Positions 1-5,167 of a stretch of DNA of 5,299 bases are shown here, piece after piece (the first letter of the stretch is position 1; the number at the start of each line of letters is the position of its first letter). The notes under the pieces are model-generated. The model saw only the letters and a list, made by a program, of their open reading frames with translations. It ran no database searches and was not told the DNA's origin. Source of the DNA: RYN-433 sp036558265 (GTDB taxonomy: Bacteria > Planctomycetota > Phycisphaerae > Tepidisphaerales > Tepidisphaeraceae). The DNA lies in assembly GCA_036558265.1 (NCBI GenBank), contig DATBFY010000644.1, positions 1 to 5,299 on the forward strand, given 5' to 3'. The position numbers were made by a program, and so were the translations under genes.

Positions 1-1298
1 TGCGCTTCGTCGGCGATCGCCAGATTTTCCAGCGCGATCCGCGCCCGGCGCTTGCCGAAGGGAAGGAGCGACGCCGCGCCGCGAAGTGTCGCGCGGCGCA
101 CGCCGGCAGGAAGCCAATCGAGATATCGGCCAAATTGATCCACCGCGCACTTGGGATACCCGCCAAAGAGCTCATCCCCGCCCTCGCCGGTGAGCATCAC
201 GGTCACGTGCTGCCGGGCGAACTTGCAGAGGAGATAAGTCGGGATCGCCGCCGGCTCGCTGACCGGTTCGTCGTAGACCCAGCAAAGTCGTGCGAACTCG
301 CGGACGAAATCGTCGAAGCCGACCGTGACCTCGTGATGCTCGGTCTGGTATTGATCCGCGACCTGGCGGGCGTAGGGCAGTTCTGAGAACGCTTCCTGAT
401 CAAATCCAATCGAAAACGTGCGGACCCGCTCCTTCCGGCCCGCGCGCTGGCGAAGCCGCTCCATGTGGGCGACGATCAGGCTCGAATCCACCCCGCCCGA
501 AAGCTGGGCGCCCAGCGGCACGTCGGACATCAGGTGCGATTCGACGGCGCCTTCCAGAAGCTGATCCACCCGCACGAGCGCCTCGTCAAACGAGACCTCC
601 TGCCGGGTGAAGCTGACATCCCAGTAACGGACGGGCTCCGCCGACGCGTCCTTCACCTCGATGAAGTGACCCGCCGGGAGCTTGAAGATCCCCTTAAAGA
701 GCGTCAGCGGTGCGGGCACGTAACGGAAGGTGAGGTATTGTTCCAGCGCGGTCGACTCGACGGCGCGGGCAGCGCCCGGATACACCAGGAGCGCCTTGAT
801 CTCGCTGGCGAAGATCAGGACACCGTCAACCGTCGTGTAGTAGAGCGGCTTGATTCCCAGGCGGTCGCGCGCCAGCAGCAGACTGCCCGTGCGAGCATCG
901 TGCAGGGCGAACGCGAACATTCCCCGTAAGCGATCGAGCAGACCGCGCGCGCCCCACGCCTCGTACCCGTGGAGCAGAACCTCCGTATCGCACCGCGACG
1001 TAAAGCGGTGGCCGGCGGCCTCGAGTTCCCTGTGCAGATCGAGGTGGTTGTAGATCTCGCCGTTGAAAGTGACGCGGATCGAACCGTCCTCGTTGGCCAT
1101 CGGCTGGTTGCCGCCGGTCGCGTCGATGATGGCGAGCCGGGTGTGGCCGAGCCAGCAGTTTCCGTCGGCGGAGGTCCACTCGCCGGTCCCGTCGGGACCG
1201 CGGTAACGCAGCGTTTCGATCATCCGCGCGCACGCTTGCGGCGATAGCCTCCAGGTATCAGTCCCGCGAAGTTTGAGCGCGCCGACGATGCCGCACAT
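1..1298 (-). CDS. asnB: Asparagine synthetase (glutamine-hydrolysing), C-terminus cut off by window edge
   Basis: Makes asparagine from aspartate, ATP and glutamine-derived ammonia in the cytoplasm. The first 432 codons are visible; family members of this type are usually about 600-640 residues, so part of the synthetase domain lies outside the window. The N-terminal Ntn-type glutaminase domain starts MCGIVGALK, with Cys2 as the nucleophile after Met removal. RGPDG (33-37), LGHTRLAIID and FNGEIYN (78-84) form the glutamine pocket. RDRLGIKPLYY (144-154) and FASEIKALL follow. The synthetase domain has the ATP-pyrophosphatase loop SGGVDSS (267-273) and TGEGGDELFGGY (370-381), whose Glu372 matches the conserved acidic residue of the active site. 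All the key residues I can check are intact. The ATG at 1298 is fixed by the catalytic Cys2. It lies 7 nt after the stop of the ferredoxin gene with only a weak AAAG upstream, so translation is probably coupled. The symbol is given by family; asnO-like paralogues cannot be separated. Confidence 0.95.
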   Translation of the reverse strand, partial: MCGIVGALKLRGTDTWRLSPQACARMIETLRYRGPDGTGEWTSADGNCWLGHTRLAIIDATGGNQPMANEDGSIRVTFNGEIYNHLDLHRELEAAGHRFTSRCDTEVLLHGYEAWGARGLLDRLRGMFAFALHDARTGSLLLARDRLGIKPLYYTTVDGVLIFASEIKALLVYPGAARAVESTALEQYLTFRYVPAPLTLFKGIFKLPAGHFIEVKDASAEPVRYWDVSFTRQEVSFDEALVRVDQLLEGAVESHLMSDVPLGAQLSGGVDSSLIVAHMERLRQRAGRKERVRTFSIGFDQEAFSELPYARQVADQYQTEHHEVTVGFDDFVREFARLCWVYDEPVSEPAAIPTYLLCKFARQHVTVMLTGEGGDELFGGYPKCAVDQFGRYLDWLPAGVRRATLRGAASLLPFGKRRARIALENLAIADEA

Positions 1299-1305
1299 GG
1301 AATCT

Positions 1306-1929
1306 TTATCGGGCAGACTTGGGCAGCACCGTGATGCTTCTGGGTTGCGTGGGGCACGCGTGCTGGCAGGTGCCGCAACCGGTGCACCCTTCGCGCACGG
1401 CGATCCGCGAATCATCCCCGACCACCAGTGCCTTGGCGCCGACCGGGCAGGCGTCCACGCAGATCTGGCAACTGTCGCCGTGCGAGCGCAGGCAGGTCGA
1501 CTCATGCCAGACGGCCACGCCCATGTCGATGAAGTCCATCAGGATCGGCTGGAGCGCCCCGGTCGGGCAGTGGTGCATGCACGCCAGGTGGGTACACATG
1601 ATACACCCGCGCTCGTCGGGTTCGATGTAGGGTACGCCCTCGCCCTTGTCGGCGGAGTAGTCGATCTTGATGCACTGGACCGGGCAGACGCGCACGCAAT
1701 CGCCGCAGCGGCTGCACTGATCGCGGAACTGCTGTTCCTCGAGCGACCCGGGCGGTCGCAGCCAGTGGCGGACGGGCGCCGGCGGAGGCGGCGCCGGCTG
1801 ATCCAGCGCGCCAAGCTGCTCGGCCACGCGCGAGATGGGCTCGACCGACCGCGCAAGCGGCTTGAAGAGCTCGAGCAGTCCCTCGCGGAAGAATCGTCGC
1901 CGGGGCATCGGCTTGTCGTCGTCGGGCAT
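1306..1929 (-). CDS. MauM/NapG-like ferredoxin-type protein, four [4Fe-4S] clusters, no Tat h-region
   Basis: A 207-residue polyferredoxin, presumably an electron carrier or redox-partner subunit. It has four cysteine sets of four: C72/75/78/82, C109/112/117/121, C146/154/157/161 and C182/185/188/192, enough for four [4Fe-4S] clusters. The unequal spacings (CxxCxxxxCxxxC, CxxxxxxxCxxCxxxC), the LRPPG segment before the first cluster and the CTGCGTC block before the C-terminal VLP match the NapG/MauM layout as I recall it. Those proteins normally carry a Tat signal. Here the N-terminus has RRRFF (10-14) but continues as a charged amphipathic helix with no hydrophobic core, so it is probably cytoplasmic. 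A Pro-rich linker (45-51) joins it to the cluster domain. C86 is an extra, unassigned cysteine. No Shine-Dalgarno is visible at the ATG. It is the first gene of a tight pair with asnB; no nap or mau genes are in view, so the partner is unknown. Confidence 0.9.
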   Translation of the reverse strand: MPDDDKPMPRRRFFREGLLELFKPLARSVEPISRVAEQLGALDQPAPPPPAPVRHWLRPPGSLEEQQFRDQCSRCGDCVRVCPVQCIKIDYSADKGEGVPYIEPDERGCIMCTHLACMHHCPTGALQPILMDFIDMGVAVWHESTCLRSHGDSCQICVDACPVGAKALVVGDDSRIAVREGCTGCGTCQHACPTQPRSITVLPKSAR

Positions 1930-1954
1930 AGAAGGTTGAGTCCGGGTTGGGTAG

Positions 1955-1960
1955 AGTATA
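1955..1960 (-). promoter_or_regulatory. Candidate -10 box for the ferredoxin-asnB pair
   Basis: Read on the minus strand this is TATACT, five of six matches to the sigma-70 TATAAT consensus. It would place transcription start near 1948 and give a leader of about 20 nt before the ATG at 1929. There is no convincing -35 at 16-18 bp (the best is TTCCCG). This is a candidate only. Confidence 0.35.
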
Positions 1961-2021
1961 GACGATCGGAGTTCTTGGCGGGAAGGACGCGCGCGCGGGT
2001 CGACGTGACGTGGGACGAACC

Positions 2022-2029
2022 GGGAGAAG
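2022..2029 (+). promoter_or_regulatory. Shine-Dalgarno that sets the GTG start at 2035
   Basis: GGGAGAAG lies 5 nt before GTG at 2035-2037. It is the second clear ribosome binding site in the window, after that of the phosphate permease. It is the main reason to begin the small lipoprotein here rather than at the far longer open frame that extends upstream, antisense to the ferredoxin gene. Confidence 0.5.
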
Positions 2030-2034
2030 CGGCC

Positions 2035-2283
2035 GTGTCAGCAGCGACGCCCCAACGGGGGATTGTGTTAACGATGTTACTCCTGTGTGCCACCGCGTGC
2101 GCCCCGCACGAGAGCCGCGACGCGTTGCGCCAGGCGCCGCCCGCGCCACAGCCGCCACCCGCGACCGCTCCGACCTCTGTGCCGGCGACGACGACGTTGG
2201 CTCGGCCGGCCACGACCCCCACGACCGCCGCGACCGCGCCTTCGGATCATCACGCCGCGCCTCCCCGGCGAACGGGCCCGTAA
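2035..2283 (+). CDS. Small candidate lipoprotein with Ala/Pro/Thr-rich tail
   Basis: An 82-residue protein if it begins at GTG 2035. The N-terminus has one Arg (R8), then a hydrophobic run IVLTMLLLCATAC ending in a lipobox-like ATAC with C22 as the lipidation site. This suggests secretion by Sec, cleavage by signal peptidase II and anchoring in the outer membrane (Ala at +2). The -3 residue is Ala rather than the usual Leu, so the box is acceptable but not ideal. The mature part (about 60 residues) is mostly Ala, Pro and Thr, like a flexible periplasmic linker, with a basic C-terminus (PPRRTGP) and no recognisable domain. It is divergent from the ferredoxin gene, 105 nt away. Doubts: low-complexity GC-rich DNA easily yields such frames. 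The open frame itself begins far upstream, but its upstream part is antisense to the ferredoxin. No family is recognised. Confidence 0.5.
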   Translation: MSAATPQRGIVLTMLLLCATACAPHESRDALRQAPPAPQPPPATAPTSVPATTTLARPATTPTTAATAPSDHHAAPPRRTGP

Positions 2284-2316
2284 GCGTGCCCGGCGGGAAA
2301 CAGCGGCTGATCCGCG

Positions 2317-2322
2317 TATAAT
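2317..2322 (+). promoter_or_regulatory. Candidate -10 box, distal copy (TATAAT)
   Basis: A perfect TATAAT preceded by GATCCGCG and followed by CCG. No -35 resembling TTGACA lies 16-18 bp upstream. A transcript from here would have a leader of about 140 nt that includes the inverted repeats at 2352-2388. Confidence 0.35.
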
Positions 2323-2351
2323 CCGCGTTCCACCTGACTCGCGGGCTGCAG

Positions 2352-2388
2352 CGAGAAGACCACGGGCAAAGTCGTTTCTCGTTTGCCC
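2352..2388 (+). promoter_or_regulatory. Two interleaved inverted repeats (competing hairpins)
   Basis: CGAGAA (2352-2357) is complementary to TTCTCG (2376-2381), and GGGCAAA (2364-2370) to TTTGCCC (2382-2388). The arms are ordered 1-2-1'-2', so in RNA the two stems would have to alternate, or form a pseudoknot. No linker separates 1' from 2', which makes a classical pseudoknot unlikely and alternation more plausible. The arms are short, so chance is possible. Confidence 0.3.
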
Positions 2389-2426
2389 ATGCCACCCAAC
2401 GCGTCGCGGGAATCGCTTCCGATCCG

Positions 2427-2432
2427 TATAAT
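2427..2432 (+). promoter_or_regulatory. Candidate -10 box, proximal copy (TATAAT)
   Basis: A perfect TATAAT preceded by GATCCG, echoing the box at 2317. It would put transcription start near 2439 and give a leader of about 30 nt before the membrane-protein gene, a usual length. No good -35 is seen. Confidence 0.4.
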
Positions 2433-2467
2433 TCGGCTGGCCGCGTCATCCGGAACTGCGGAGCGAC

Positions 2468-3052
2468 TTGCGCGTGAATTCGCCGCTTACCATCCGCTAT
2501 GCCACTGTGCCGGACCCATCGGAGGTCCGCATCGAACGGGATGCGCACCATGTGGAGATGATCGTGCCCCCCGTCCACGGCTGGCGAGCTCTCCCGTGGA
2601 TCTACGTGGTGTCCCTGGGCCTGTTGGCCACCCTGCTTGTCTGGCAGGCGGCGGCGATCCTGATCACACCGCCGGGCGCGTGGCGCGGCGGGGACGCCAT
2701 CCCGAACCTGGCGGTATTCGCGCTCCTGACGGCAGGGGTATTCGCCATGGCCTACGTCCGCCTTCACCGCTGGCTGCGGCTACTGGTTACGGCCGACCGC
2801 GTATACCTGGCGCGACGGGTCGGCGGATCATTGCGCGAGGTGACGGCGAGCTGGCCCAGATCGCTGGTCCTGGCCGCGGGCGTCAACCCGCACAACGGCA
2901 GGCTCGCGCTGCGAATCCTGGGCCAGGACGTGCTCGAGGTTTACGTCAGTCCCGACCGGGCCCGAGCCCGCCGCATCGCCCAGATGCTCGACGGCGCGCT
3001 GCACGAGACGTTCGAGCCGCTGGCGCCGGAGGGGCTGGGCGCTTCCACCTGA
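2468..3052 (+). CDS. Membrane protein with two helices and a C-terminal cytoplasmic domain, unknown function
   Basis: Up to 194 residues. A short polar N-terminal part (1-40, with a strand-like VRIERDAHHVEMIVPP) is followed by two membrane helices, about 42-66 and 79-98, joined by a short loop. The segment RLHRWLRLL (98-106) then marks a positive cytoplasmic side. The rest (107-185) looks like several beta strands (LLVTADRVYLARR, RLALRIL, VLEVYVS) closed by a helix (RARARRIAQMLDGALHE). That order resembles small membrane-anchored PH-like or DUF2244-type proteins, but I cannot name a family. The start is uncertain. TTG at 2468 is 4 nt after a GGAG (2460-2463), and GTG at 2474 is 10 nt after it; they differ by two residues. 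It ends 24 nt before the phosphoesterase gene on the same strand, so the two are probably co-transcribed. Confidence 0.8.
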   Translation: MRVNSPLTIRYATVPDPSEVRIERDAHHVEMIVPPVHGWRALPWIYVVSLGLLATLLVWQAAAILITPPGAWRGGDAIPNLAVFALLTAGVFAMAYVRLHRWLRLLVTADRVYLARRVGGSLREVTASWPRSLVLAAGVNPHNGRLALRILGQDVLEVYVSPDRARARRIAQMLDGALHETFEPLAPEGLGAST

Positions 3053-3076
3053 ATCCGCGAAAGATACAGTCCCGCC

Positions 3077-3982
3077 GTGCCAACCGACGCGCCCGCTAAT
3101 CCCTCGCGAACGTTCACGCGCGTCGCGCTGTTCGGGGGTATCTATAACAATCACGTGGCGCTGGCGGCCGCGATCGACGACGCCCGGCGTCGCGGTTGCG
3201 AGCACCTTTTTTGCCTGGGCGACCTGGGGGCGTTCGGCCCCAACCCGGACAAGATTTTTCCCCTGCTGATCGACAACGGCGTGGAGACCATGCAGGGCAA
3301 CTATGACCACTCGATTGGCCACGACCTGCCCGACTGCCAGTGCGGCTACACCGATCCTGCGGACAATTATTACGCCCGGCTGTCCTACCAGTACACGTAC
3401 CGAAGGACGGACCCGACGTGGCGGCCCTGGCTGGCGGCGTTGCCGGGCCGGATTCGGTTTGAGCTGGGGGTCGGGGTTGGGAATTCAGGGTTAAGTGGTG
3501 GCGCCGCTGCCTTGGAAGTGAAAAAAGGGACGGGAGCCTTTTTTACTCCTGATCGGCGGGCGCTGCGTGTGCTCTGCTGTCATGGGTCGCCGCGCAAGAC
3601 CAACGAGTTTCTGTGGGAATCAACGACCCCGACGCACCTGCTCGAAAAGTTCGCGGATGACTACCAGGCCGACGTCATCGTGGCGACCCACACCGGCCTG
3701 CCGTGGAGCCGCCGCCTTTGCGGCGGTCGATTGTTCGTCAACTGCGGCGTCCTGGGCCGCCCGGCCAACGACGGCACGACCGACGTCGGTTACACGATCC
3801 TGGACACTGCCGAGCCGGACCTGGCGAACTACGTCCGGCTCGAGTACGACCACGGACGCCTCGCCGCCGAGATGCGCGAGGAAGCGCTTCCGGAACCGTT
3901 CATTGAAACGATCCGGACGGGTTGGTGGACGACGTGTTTGGAGGTCCTGCCGGCCAAAGAACGTGCCTGCGGAAAACATTGA
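3077..3982 (+). CDS. Calcineurin-like metallophosphoesterase with altered metal site and in-frame insert
   Basis: 301 residues, resembling the YfcE/MJ0936-type phosphodiesterase fold. Motifs in order: FGGIYNNHVAL (19-29) where family members have a D-x-H motif; GDLGAFGP (48-55); GNYD (74-77) in place of GNHD; CHGSP (168-172); ATHTG (203-207) in place of GHTH; and VNCGVLGRP (221-229), the usual closing strand. D49, N75, H169 and H205 remain; the motif I Asp and His and the last His of motif V are replaced by G21, Y23 and G207. It could be a single-metal enzyme, a binding protein, or an enzyme with other ligands. Residues 131-161 look like an insert between two core strands (see the repeat at 3517-3547). 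The CQCGYTDP cysteine pair (87, 89) is of unknown role. The GTG start has no clear Shine-Dalgarno; no better start is seen. The gene lies 24 nt after the membrane-protein gene and 81 nt before the phosphate permease. Substrate unknown. Confidence 0.85.
   Translation: MPTDAPANPSRTFTRVALFGGIYNNHVALAAAIDDARRRGCEHLFCLGDLGAFGPNPDKIFPLLIDNGVETMQGNYDHSIGHDLPDCQCGYTDPADNYYARLSYQYTYRRTDPTWRPWLAALPGRIRFELGVGVGNSGLSGGAAALEVKKGTGAFFTPDRRALRVLCCHGSPRKTNEFLWESTTPTHLLEKFADDYQADVIVATHTGLPWSRRLCGGRLFVNCGVLGRPANDGTTDVGYTILDTAEPDLANYVRLEYDHGRLAAEMREEALPEPFIETIRTGWWTTCLEVLPAKERACGKH
3517..3547. repeat. Intragenic palindromic element (A6GG / CCT6 inverted repeat)
   Basis: AAAAAAGG (3521-3528) and CCTTTTTT (3537-3544) are perfect inverted arms around the 8-nt loop GACGGGAG. 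The pairing extends outward by AGT (3517-3519) with ACT (3545-3547) if G3520 is bulged. It lies inside the phosphoesterase gene, in frame, within an apparent insert. The A6 and T6 tracts are out of character in this GC-rich sequence. From memory, similar palindromes with poly-A/poly-T ends around a GGGAC core are dispersed in many bacterial genomes as REP-like elements; I cannot confirm copies here. Confidence 0.6.
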
Positions 3983-3993
3983 AGGCTGGAATC

Positions 3994-4013
3994 AATCGAC
4001 CACTTCATCGATT
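3994..4013 (+). promoter_or_regulatory. Small inverted repeat between phosphoesterase and permease
   Basis: AATCGA (3994-3999) and TCGATT (4008-4013) flank an 8-nt loop in the 81-nt gap. The stem is short and AT-rich with no T-tract, so it is too weak to call a terminator. It could be an operator half-site pair for the permease gene or chance. Confidence 0.2.
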
Positions 4014-4050
4014 ATTCGTCCGACTGCAACACGTCGTTAATCCTCGCGGG

Positions 4051-4056
4051 AAGGAG
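4051..4056 (+). promoter_or_regulatory. Strong Shine-Dalgarno of the phosphate permease
   Basis: AAGGAG lies 7 nt before ATG 4064, an ideal spacing. It fixes the start and is the best ribosome binding site in the window, which suggests the permease is translated well and independently of the gene before it. Confidence 0.8.
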
Positions 4057-4063
4057 CCAACGC

Positions 4064-5167
4064 ATGTCGATCGTCCTGCTGTGCCTGGTGGCAGGCCTGG
4101 CGTTCGCCAACGGCTCGAACGACAACGGCAAGGGCGTGGCCACGCTCGTGGGCTTTGGCGCGGCCCGGCCGTGGCCGGCGCTGCTCTACGCGACGTTGGC
4201 GACCGCCGTCGGCGGCGTTGTGTCCTTCTGGCTCGCGGGCGGACTGCTCGCGGGCTTCAGCACGGGCCTGTTCGCCAAGGGAACGGCCCTGAGCAACGGG
4301 TTCTTCGCCTGCGTCCTGATCGGCGCCTGCGGCTGGGTCCTCTTCGCGACGCGGACCGGGATGCCGGTCTCCACCACTCACGCGATCATCGGTGCGCTGT
4401 GCGGCGCGGGGCTGGTCGCCTTCGGCAATTCGCGGATGCAGTGGTCCTTCCTGGGCGCGAAGTTCGCCGTTCCGCTGGCCGTCAGCCCCGTGCTGTCTCT
4501 GGCGATCGTCTACCTGCTGGCCTGGCCGGTCGTGTTCATGGTCCAGCGAATTGCCGGACGCTGCGTCTGCATCGTCGAGCAGGAGCCTGGGCTCGAGGCT
4601 GTGGCCGTCGGTGGCGCCGCCGTGGCGACGCCCGAGCAGCCCCGCATGGCTGTCGTCATCAATTACGAGTCCGCTTGCGCGGGCGCGCCAGGCGTTACCA
4701 CGTCCGCCGCTGCCAACGCGCTTCACTGGCTTACCTGCGGCCTGATCTCGTTCGCGCGGGGGTGGAACGACACGCCGAAGATCGCGGCGCTCAGCCTTTT
4801 CGCGCTCGCGGCCATGCCGCACGGCACCGCGGTGGGATTCGCCATCGTCACGGTCGCGATGGCCGTCGGCGGACTCCTCGCGGGCCGAAGAGTGCTCGAT
4901 ACGCTCGCCCGCAAGCTCACTCCCTTGCCGCTGGCCGAATCTCTCACCGCCAGCCTGACGACGGCGGCGCTGGTGATCGTCGCGTCCAAGGTTGCGCTTC
5001 CGGTCTCCACGACGCACGTGGCGACCGGGTCGATCATCGGCGCGGGCCTGAAGAACGATCCCGGGAACATCAAGTGGGGGAAGGTCGGCGAAGTCGTCCT
5101 CTCCTGGGTGGTGACGCTGCCGGTCGCAGGCCTGATCGCGGCCGCCGCCAAGTTCGTCATCCGCTGA
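4064..5167 (+). CDS. PiT-family inorganic phosphate transporter
   Basis: A 367-residue inner-membrane permease of the PiT/PHO4 family, which takes up phosphate (as metal-phosphate with H+ or Na+). The two homologous halves are clear. The first has FANGSNDNGKGVATLVG (14-30) and GMPVSTTHAIIGALCGAGL (99-117); the second has SFARGWNDTPKIAAL (229-243) and LPVSTTHVATGSIIGAGL (312-329). The ND dipeptides (19-20 and 235-236) and the paired PVSTTH segments are the family's substrate-site signature. About ten hydrophobic helices are spread along the protein. The central loop (about 165-215) is short and variable, with an Ala/Pro-rich stretch. The length is in the usual range for compact bacterial members. 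The usual partner, a PhoU-like DUF47 protein, is not next to it in this window; a metallophosphoesterase lies 81 nt upstream. I give no symbol because pitA/pitB cannot be told apart here. Confidence 0.95.
   Translation: MSIVLLCLVAGLAFANGSNDNGKGVATLVGFGAARPWPALLYATLATAVGGVVSFWLAGGLLAGFSTGLFAKGTALSNGFFACVLIGACGWVLFATRTGMPVSTTHAIIGALCGAGLVAFGNSRMQWSFLGAKFAVPLAVSPVLSLAIVYLLAWPVVFMVQRIAGRCVCIVEQEPGLEAVAVGGAAVATPEQPRMAVVINYESACAGAPGVTTSAAANALHWLTCGLISFARGWNDTPKIAALSLFALAAMPHGTAVGFAIVTVAMAVGGLLAGRRVLDTLARKLTPLPLAESLTASLTTAALVIVASKVALPVSTTHVATGSIIGAGLKNDPGNIKWGKVGEVVLSWVVTLPVAGLIAAAAKFVIR

Larger units (their letters stand above)
2284..2467. other. Non-coding stretch with two -10-like boxes and inverted repeats
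   Basis: No plausible gene in 184 nt. It holds two perfect TATAAT hexamers in similar settings (GATCCG before each) and a cluster of overlapping inverted repeats at 2352-2388. It most likely serves as promoter and leader for the membrane-protein gene that starts at 2468 or 2474. Open frames crossing this region are shadows of downstream or antisense genes. Confidence 0.5.

Noticed and set aside
135..1247. Plus-strand open frames opposite asnB
   Set aside because: All are antisense to a well-conserved asparagine synthetase and show no domain or start signals.
1273..2034. Long plus-strand open frame leading into the lipoprotein
   Set aside because: This part is antisense to the ferredoxin gene, whose cysteine motifs are unmistakable; only the end after GTG 2035 has its own start signals.
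1502..2767. 421-codon open frame on the minus strand
   Set aside because: It overlaps the ferredoxin in another frame and is antisense to the lipoprotein and membrane-protein genes; the product is Arg/Ala/Pro-rich with no domain, typical of shadow frames in GC-rich DNA.
3521..3544. Rho-independent terminator inside the phosphoesterase gene
   Set aside because: The stem is mostly A-T with only two G-C pairs and the T-run is part of the stem; coding motifs continue downstream, so an inserted palindrome is a better reading.
3521..3545. A6G and T6A runs as programmed -1 frameshift sites
   Set aside because: Both heptamers are in the wrong phase for the reading frame (codons AAA AAA GGG and TTT TTT ACT), and the zero frame continues into conserved motifs.
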